Assembly (NCBI GenBank): GCA_963837455.1 | Contig: CAWINM010000001.1 | Span: 1,426,001-1,490,000, forward strand | Length of the DNA stretch: 64,000 nucleotides | Direction of reading: 5' to 3' | From: DASYQD01 sp963837455 | GTDB lineage: Bacteria > Acidobacteriota > Thermoanaerobaculia > Multivoradales > JAIOJS01 | In this document: one piece after another, positions 60,631-64,000 of the stretch | How the letters are laid out: every line of letters starts with the position of its first letter | How positions within the stretch are numbered: position 1 is the stretch's first letter | Notes under the pieces: generated by a model | The model's database searches: none | What the model saw: the letters and a program-made list of their open reading frames with translations, nothing else | Told to the model about the DNA's origin: nothing | Position numbers and translations under genes: made by a program

Positions 60631-61656
60631 TCAGCCGTGCGGGGCCAGCGGGGTGGCGAGGAGGGCGCCGGCGCGGGCGCTTCCCGGCGGCACTTCTTCG
60701 TTCGGGAGCCGGCGGGTGAGCAGGACCTCGCTCCAGTCGCTGCCCGCGGGGACCGCTACCGCGGGGCCGACGATCACCCCCCGCAGCCGGCAGCGGGCGC
60801 CAGCCTGCGCCCGTGGCAGCAGCAGCGAGCCGGCAATCGACGCGCCCTCCCCGACCCTCACGCCGTTCTCGAGCACGCTTCCGGTCACGGTGGCCGTCGG
60901 CGCGACTCTCGCCGACGCCGGCCCCGCGGCGGTCGGGGCTCCCCCGCCGCCACGACCGGCGAGGCCGAGCACGGCCTCGAGGTAGCGGGCGGGGGTTCCC
61001 AGGTCGTGCCACGGGAGCCAGGTGACCAGGCAGGCCAGCCGCTCGCCGGCAGCGAGGCAGGGCTCGTAGAGGTCCGTGATCGAGTCCGACGGACCGGCGG
61101 GCAAGCGGTCGAGGAGCTCGCGACGCAGCGCCGCCGCGCCGGCAAAGACGAACCGCCGCTGGACGCGACCGTAGGCTCGCGCGCCCCGCAGCGCCGTTAC
61201 CCGACCGCCGCCGTCGACGCCAACGCCACCACCGAACGCCCGGGGGTCGGGGCGGCCGGCCAGCAGGAGCGTCGCCGCCGCTCGCGTCCGCCGGTGGCGA
61301 GCGAGCAGCTCGCGCAGCGGCCACTCGCACAGGCTGTCGCCGTTGACGACCAACAGCGAGGCGCTGTCGGCGAAGAACCCGCGCAGGGGGATCAGCGCAC
61401 CGCCGGTGCCGAGGAGGGTCGACTCGTGCGAGTAGACGAGCGGCATGCCGCGGTAGCGCGACCCCAGCGCCGCCGGGATTGCGGCCGGGAGGTGGTGCAG
61501 GTTGATCGCCGCCGCCGCGCAACCGATGTCGACGAGGCGGTCGAGCGTCCGCACCAGCAGCGGACGGCCGAGGACCGGCAGCAGCGGCTTGGGGAGGTCG
61601 TCGGTGAGGGGGCGCAGGCGCGTGCCGTGGCCTGCGGCGAGGACGAGGGCGCGCAG
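60631..61656 (-). CDS. MurU-like sugar-phosphate nucleotidyltransferase
   Basis: The protein begins with the nucleotidyltransferase signature ALVLAAGHGTRLRPLTDDLP at its very N-terminus, then KPLLPVLGRPLL. It continues with YSHESTLLGTGGALIPLRGFF, LLVVNGDSLCEWPL and FAGAAALRRELLDRLP. It ends in a short left-handed beta-helix-like tail (VAPTATVTGSVLENGVRVG). It resembles MurU/GlmU-type enzymes that make NDP-sugars from sugar-1-phosphates. The only start that keeps the whole signature after the upstream TAG is CTG 61656; the next, GTG 61554, would remove the nucleotide loop. It follows the CYTH gene by 9 nt. Confidence 0.75.
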   Translation of the reverse strand: MRALVLAAGHGTRLRPLTDDLPKPLLPVLGRPLLVRTLDRLVDIGCAAAAINLHHLPAAIPAALGSRYRGMPLVYSHESTLLGTGGALIPLRGFFADSASLLVVNGDSLCEWPLRELLARHRRTRAAATLLLAGRPDPRAFGGGVGVDGGGRVTALRGARAYGRVQRRFVFAGAAALRRELLDRLPAGPSDSITDLYEPCLAAGERLACLVTWLPWHDLGTPARYLEAVLGLAGRGGGGAPTAAGPASARVAPTATVTGSVLENGVRVGEGASIAGSLLLPRAQAGARCRLRGVIVGPAVAVPAGSDWSEVLLTRRLPNEEVPPGSARAGALLATPLAPHG

Positions 61657-61665
61657 CGCGGGGGC

Positions 61666-62217
61666 CTACTCGAAGACCATGTCGGACCGCGCGTCCGGGT
61701 GCGCCCTGACGTGCGCCTCGTACAGCTCGAGGTAGGTGCGCGACTCGGCGGACTCGGGGGTGAGACCGCAGCGCTTAGCGAGCTTGTCGGCGCCCTGCCC
61801 CTCGAACTCGGCGAAGTCGCCGATGGGGGTGTGGTCGAGGCAGATCACCACCGCTCCCAGGCGCCACTCCTCGCGCATCTTCTGGTAGCGGCGGTGCACA
61901 CGGAAACCGAGTCGCTCGAGGATCTCCTGCATGACCTCGGCGCTCTCGAGGCGGGTCTCGAGCTCGCTGCGCACCTTGGTGGTCTGCTCCCACGTGGCCG
62001 GTCCCTTGAGGGTAAGCTGAGCCCCGTGGCCGTCGATCCGCAGTCGCAGCAGCGCGCCCTCGCGGGCGAGCTCCCCCTTGCCGCGGTCGAAGATCCAGTT
62101 GTCCTCGAAGGCGGGTGGCGCGACGCGCTCGGCCTGCAGCTCGAGCAGGCGGTCGCGCAGCTGGGGCAGCTCGACGCCCGCGAACTTGAGCTCGCGCTCC
62201 TCGTGCGCGGCGCTCAT
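61666..62217 (-). CDS. CYTH-domain protein (triphosphate tunnel enzyme-like)
   Basis: The 183-residue protein has the ExExK motif near its start (HEERELKF) and alternating charged strands lining a tunnel (ALLRLRIDGHGAQLTLKGPA, KVRSELETRLES, VVICLDHTPIGDFAEFEG). CYTH enzymes act on triphosphates such as thiamine triphosphate, tripolyphosphate or ATP (class IV cyclases). Which applies here is not decidable. ATG 62217 lies 22 nt after the M20 peptidase stop region, and the gene seems co-transcribed with it and the nucleotidyltransferase. Confidence 0.85.
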   Translation of the reverse strand: MSAAHEERELKFAGVELPQLRDRLLELQAERVAPPAFEDNWIFDRGKGELAREGALLRLRIDGHGAQLTLKGPATWEQTTKVRSELETRLESAEVMQEILERLGFRVHRRYQKMREEWRLGAVVICLDHTPIGDFAEFEGQGADKLAKRCGLTPESAESRTYLELYEAHVRAHPDARSDMVFE

Positions 62218-62239
62218 GCGCACCCCGGACGCGCCGCGC

Positions 62240-63637
62240 TCACGGGGACAGCGTCCCCAGCCGATCGAGCAGACGGACCGTGCAGCGGATGCCATCGAAG
62301 AACTGCGAGACCGACATCTTCTCGTTGGGGGAGTGCAGCCGGTCGTCGGGAAGCCCGAACCCCATGAGCAGGATGGGGGCGTGCAGCACCTCGCTGAAGG
62401 TGTTGACCACCGGGATCGACCCCCCTTCTCGTACCCGTAGCGGCCGCTGGCCGAAGGTCTCGGCGAGGACTTCCATGGCGGCCGCAAAATAGGGGCCCTC
62501 GGTGGCGAGCAGCCGCGGCTTGCCGCCGTGCAGCAGCTCGGCGCGCACCGTCACCCCCGGGGGCGCCAGCTCCGCCACGTAGGCGCAGAAGCGGCGGCCG
62601 ATGTCCTCGGGGTCCTGGTCGGGAACCAGTCGCATCGACACCTTGGCGCCGCCCCACGCCGGCAGCACGGTCTTGGCGCCCGGGGCCATGTAGCCGCCAA
62701 AGATGCCGTTGACGTCGAGAGTCGGCCGCACGGTCGCACGCTCGGGCGGGGTGAACTCGGGCTCGCCGTCGAGCGCGGTCACGCCGAGGTCGCGCTCGTA
62801 GGCGGCCTGGTCGAAGGGCAGCGCCGCGAGCTCCCGTCGCTCCCAGTCGGCGATCGGCCGCACCGCGTCGTAGAACCCCGGAATGGTGATGCGTCCGCTC
62901 TCGGGATCGCGCAGGCCGGCGACGATCCTGGCGAGCGCGTTGAGCGGGTTGACCACCGGACCGCCGTAGGTGCCGGAGTGGAGGTCGCGGTTGGGTCCCT
63001 GGACGCGGATCTCCATGTAGGCGATGCCGCGCAGCCCGTAGACCAGCGCGGGCTGTCCGGGGCCGTGCATCGAGGAGTCCGAGACCACCACGCAGTCGGC
63101 GGCGAGGCGCCGCCCGCCGTCGGCGATCACGTACTCGTCGATGGCGGCGCCGCCCGATTCCTCCTCGCCCTCGACGAGGAGCTTGACGTTGACGGGTAGG
63201 CGGCCGCGGGCGGCGAGCATCGCCTCGACCGCCTTGAGGTGGGTGAAGCTCTGCCCCTTGTCGTCGGTGGCGCCGCGAGCGACCAGGCTGTCGCCCTCGC
63301 GGGTGGGCTCGAAGGGAGGGTGGCGCCACTCCTCCACCGGGTCCACCGGCTGCACGTCGTAGTGCCCGTAGAAGAGCACCGTTGGCCGGCCGGGCGCCCC
63401 CAGCCACTCGCCGTAGACGAGCGGGTGGCGGCCGGCGCCGGGGGCCTCGATGCGCTCGGCGCTGAGACCGGCGGCACGCATGCGGTCGAGCAACCAACGG
63501 CTGCAGCGGTCGACTTCGGCTGCGGAATCGGGGTCGGTGGAGATGGAAGGGATGCGCAGGTAGTCCTCGAGCTCGGCGAGGTACCGCTCCTTGTCCTGCT
63601 CCACCCGCGCGATGACGTCCTGGCTCGACTCTGGCAT
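62240..63637 (-). CDS. M20-family dipeptidase/aminoacylase
   Basis: The 465-residue zinc peptidase has metal-ligand motifs VLFYGHYDVQPVDP at about residues 80-93, RGATDDKGQSFTHLKAVEAML at about 113-133 and LLVEGEEESGG near 145, with the dimerisation segment NRDLHSGTYGGPVVNPLNAL. The final EGGSIPVVNTFSEVLHAPILLMGFGL carries the last ligand region. It resembles cytosolic nonspecific dipeptidase (ArgE/DapE/CNDP type). GGAGGAG precedes ATG 63637 and TAGACT (63666-63661) is a likely -10 box. Confidence 0.92.
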   Translation of the reverse strand: MPESSQDVIARVEQDKERYLAELEDYLRIPSISTDPDSAAEVDRCSRWLLDRMRAAGLSAERIEAPGAGRHPLVYGEWLGAPGRPTVLFYGHYDVQPVDPVEEWRHPPFEPTREGDSLVARGATDDKGQSFTHLKAVEAMLAARGRLPVNVKLLVEGEEESGGAAIDEYVIADGGRRLAADCVVVSDSSMHGPGQPALVYGLRGIAYMEIRVQGPNRDLHSGTYGGPVVNPLNALARIVAGLRDPESGRITIPGFYDAVRPIADWERRELAALPFDQAAYERDLGVTALDGEPEFTPPERATVRPTLDVNGIFGGYMAPGAKTVLPAWGGAKVSMRLVPDQDPEDIGRRFCAYVAELAPPGVTVRAELLHGGKPRLLATEGPYFAAAMEVLAETFGQRPLRVREGGSIPVVNTFSEVLHAPILLMGFGLPDDRLHSPNEKMSVSQFFDGIRCTVRLLDRLGTLSP

Positions 63638-63751
63638 GTCTCCTCCGCTGCCGGCCGCGAAGTCTAGCAGCCCCCGCACACCGGTTCCTGGGCGCCACCC
63701 AGCCCTGTCGCGGGCCACTGCAGCTCTCCTCGGCGCGCGCCCCGTCCGCCC

Positions 63752-64000
63752 TCAGCGGAAGCTGCCGCCGCTCTTCTTCCAGTCGGCCAGGAAGCGCTCG
63801 AGACCGAGGTCGGTGAGCGGGTGCTTGTAGAGCTGCTGGAGGATCTTGAACGGCATGGTGGCGACGTCGGCGCCCATCAGCGCGGCGCGCAGCACGTGCT
63901 CGGGGTGCCGGATAGAGGCCACCAGCACCTTGGTGTCGGCAGCGTAGTTCTCGTAGATGGCGAGGATCTGCTCGACGAGCTCCATGCCCGCCAGGCCGAT
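63752..64000 (-). CDS. transaldolase/fructose-6-phosphate aldolase-like protein (C-terminal part)
   Basis: The 82 visible residues continue beyond the window edge. They contain IYENYAADTKVLVASIRHPEH, then VLRAALMGADVATMPFKILQQL and YKHPLTDLGLERFLADWKK, the standard C-terminal part of the small transaldolase family (TalC/Fsa). These proteins catalyse transfer or aldol cleavage involving dihydroxyacetone units. The catalytic lysine lies outside the window, so TalC and Fsa cannot be separated. Confidence 0.88.
   Translation of the reverse strand: MGLAGMELVEQILAIYENYAADTKVLVASIRHPEHVLRAALMGADVATMPFKILQQLYKHPLTDLGLERFLADWKKSGGSFR

Overview
The window is very GC-rich chromosomal DNA from a Gram-negative-type bacterium. 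It carries lipoprotein signal peptides, M16 secreted peptidases, a Wzm/Wzt polysaccharide exporter, a WaaP-like kinase and a complete Rod shape operon. Several features point to Acidobacteriota, possibly Thermoanaerobaculia/Holophagae-like: a GWxTD-type lipoprotein, a remnant of an FtsX/MacB-type permease of the kind abundant in that phylum, a LamG protein with a C-terminal domain I associate with acidobacterial secreted proteins, and a conserved 101-residue zinc-finger-like protein. The taxonomic call is an inference from gene content. No rRNA gene is present.

Layout. 1-5.1 kb: a partial gene, a DCC-family protein, thyA-folA, a B12-type radical SAM protein and a lipoprotein. 5.2-10.8 kb (mostly minus): lipid kinase, ruvB, a HAB-mutase-like membrane protein (plus), a decayed permease fragment, an RluA-type pseudouridine synthase, ruvA and a Cys/Met PLP enzyme. 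10.9-21.5 kb: a PpiD-like foldase diverges from a FecR-domain protein, followed by mreB-mreC-mreD-mrdA-rodA and an RNase E/G gene with an in-frame tandem repeat. 21.6-27.9 kb: an unusual kinase/TIM-barrel fusion, a secreted peroxiredoxin, an M16 peptidase pair and a small zinc-finger-like protein. 28.0-35.3 kb: Wzm/Wzt transporter, DUF3467, GWxTD-like and M49-like proteins, hutI and an AbiEii-like nucleotidyltransferase. Most genes in this stretch are broken by single-base indels that look like sequence errors. 35.7-38.7 kb: a complete IS21-family element with 8-bp target duplications, inserted at the start of a small gene that pairs with the AbiEii-like gene. 38.8-43 kb: divIVA, yggS, a coiled-coil zinc-ribbon protein, tRNA-Met(CAT) and a GT39-like membrane protein. 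43-49.2 kb: a 1612-residue NAD-glutamate dehydrogenase and a LamG protein. 49.3-55.2 kb: a complete BMP-type nucleoside ABC transporter and a second, small glutamate/leucine-type dehydrogenase. 55.3-64 kb (all minus): DUF1684, yhbY, membrane proteins, a GntR-regulated ABC exporter, a MurU-like nucleotidyltransferase, a CYTH protein, an M20 peptidase and the end of a transaldolase-like gene.

How genes work together. The clearest functional units are thymidylate/folate synthesis (thyA-folA), Holliday-junction branch migration (ruvA and ruvB, separated and without ruvC here), rod-shape peptidoglycan synthesis (mreBCD-mrdA-rodA), purine/nucleoside uptake (BMP plus ATPase plus two permeases) and glutamate catabolism (two unrelated dehydrogenases, with hutI feeding histidine carbon toward glutamate). 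Several genes have a TANNNT -10 box 6-10 nt before the start codon and no Shine-Dalgarno, which suggests leaderless transcripts. Genes inside operons instead use GTGA, ATGA or TTGA overlaps.
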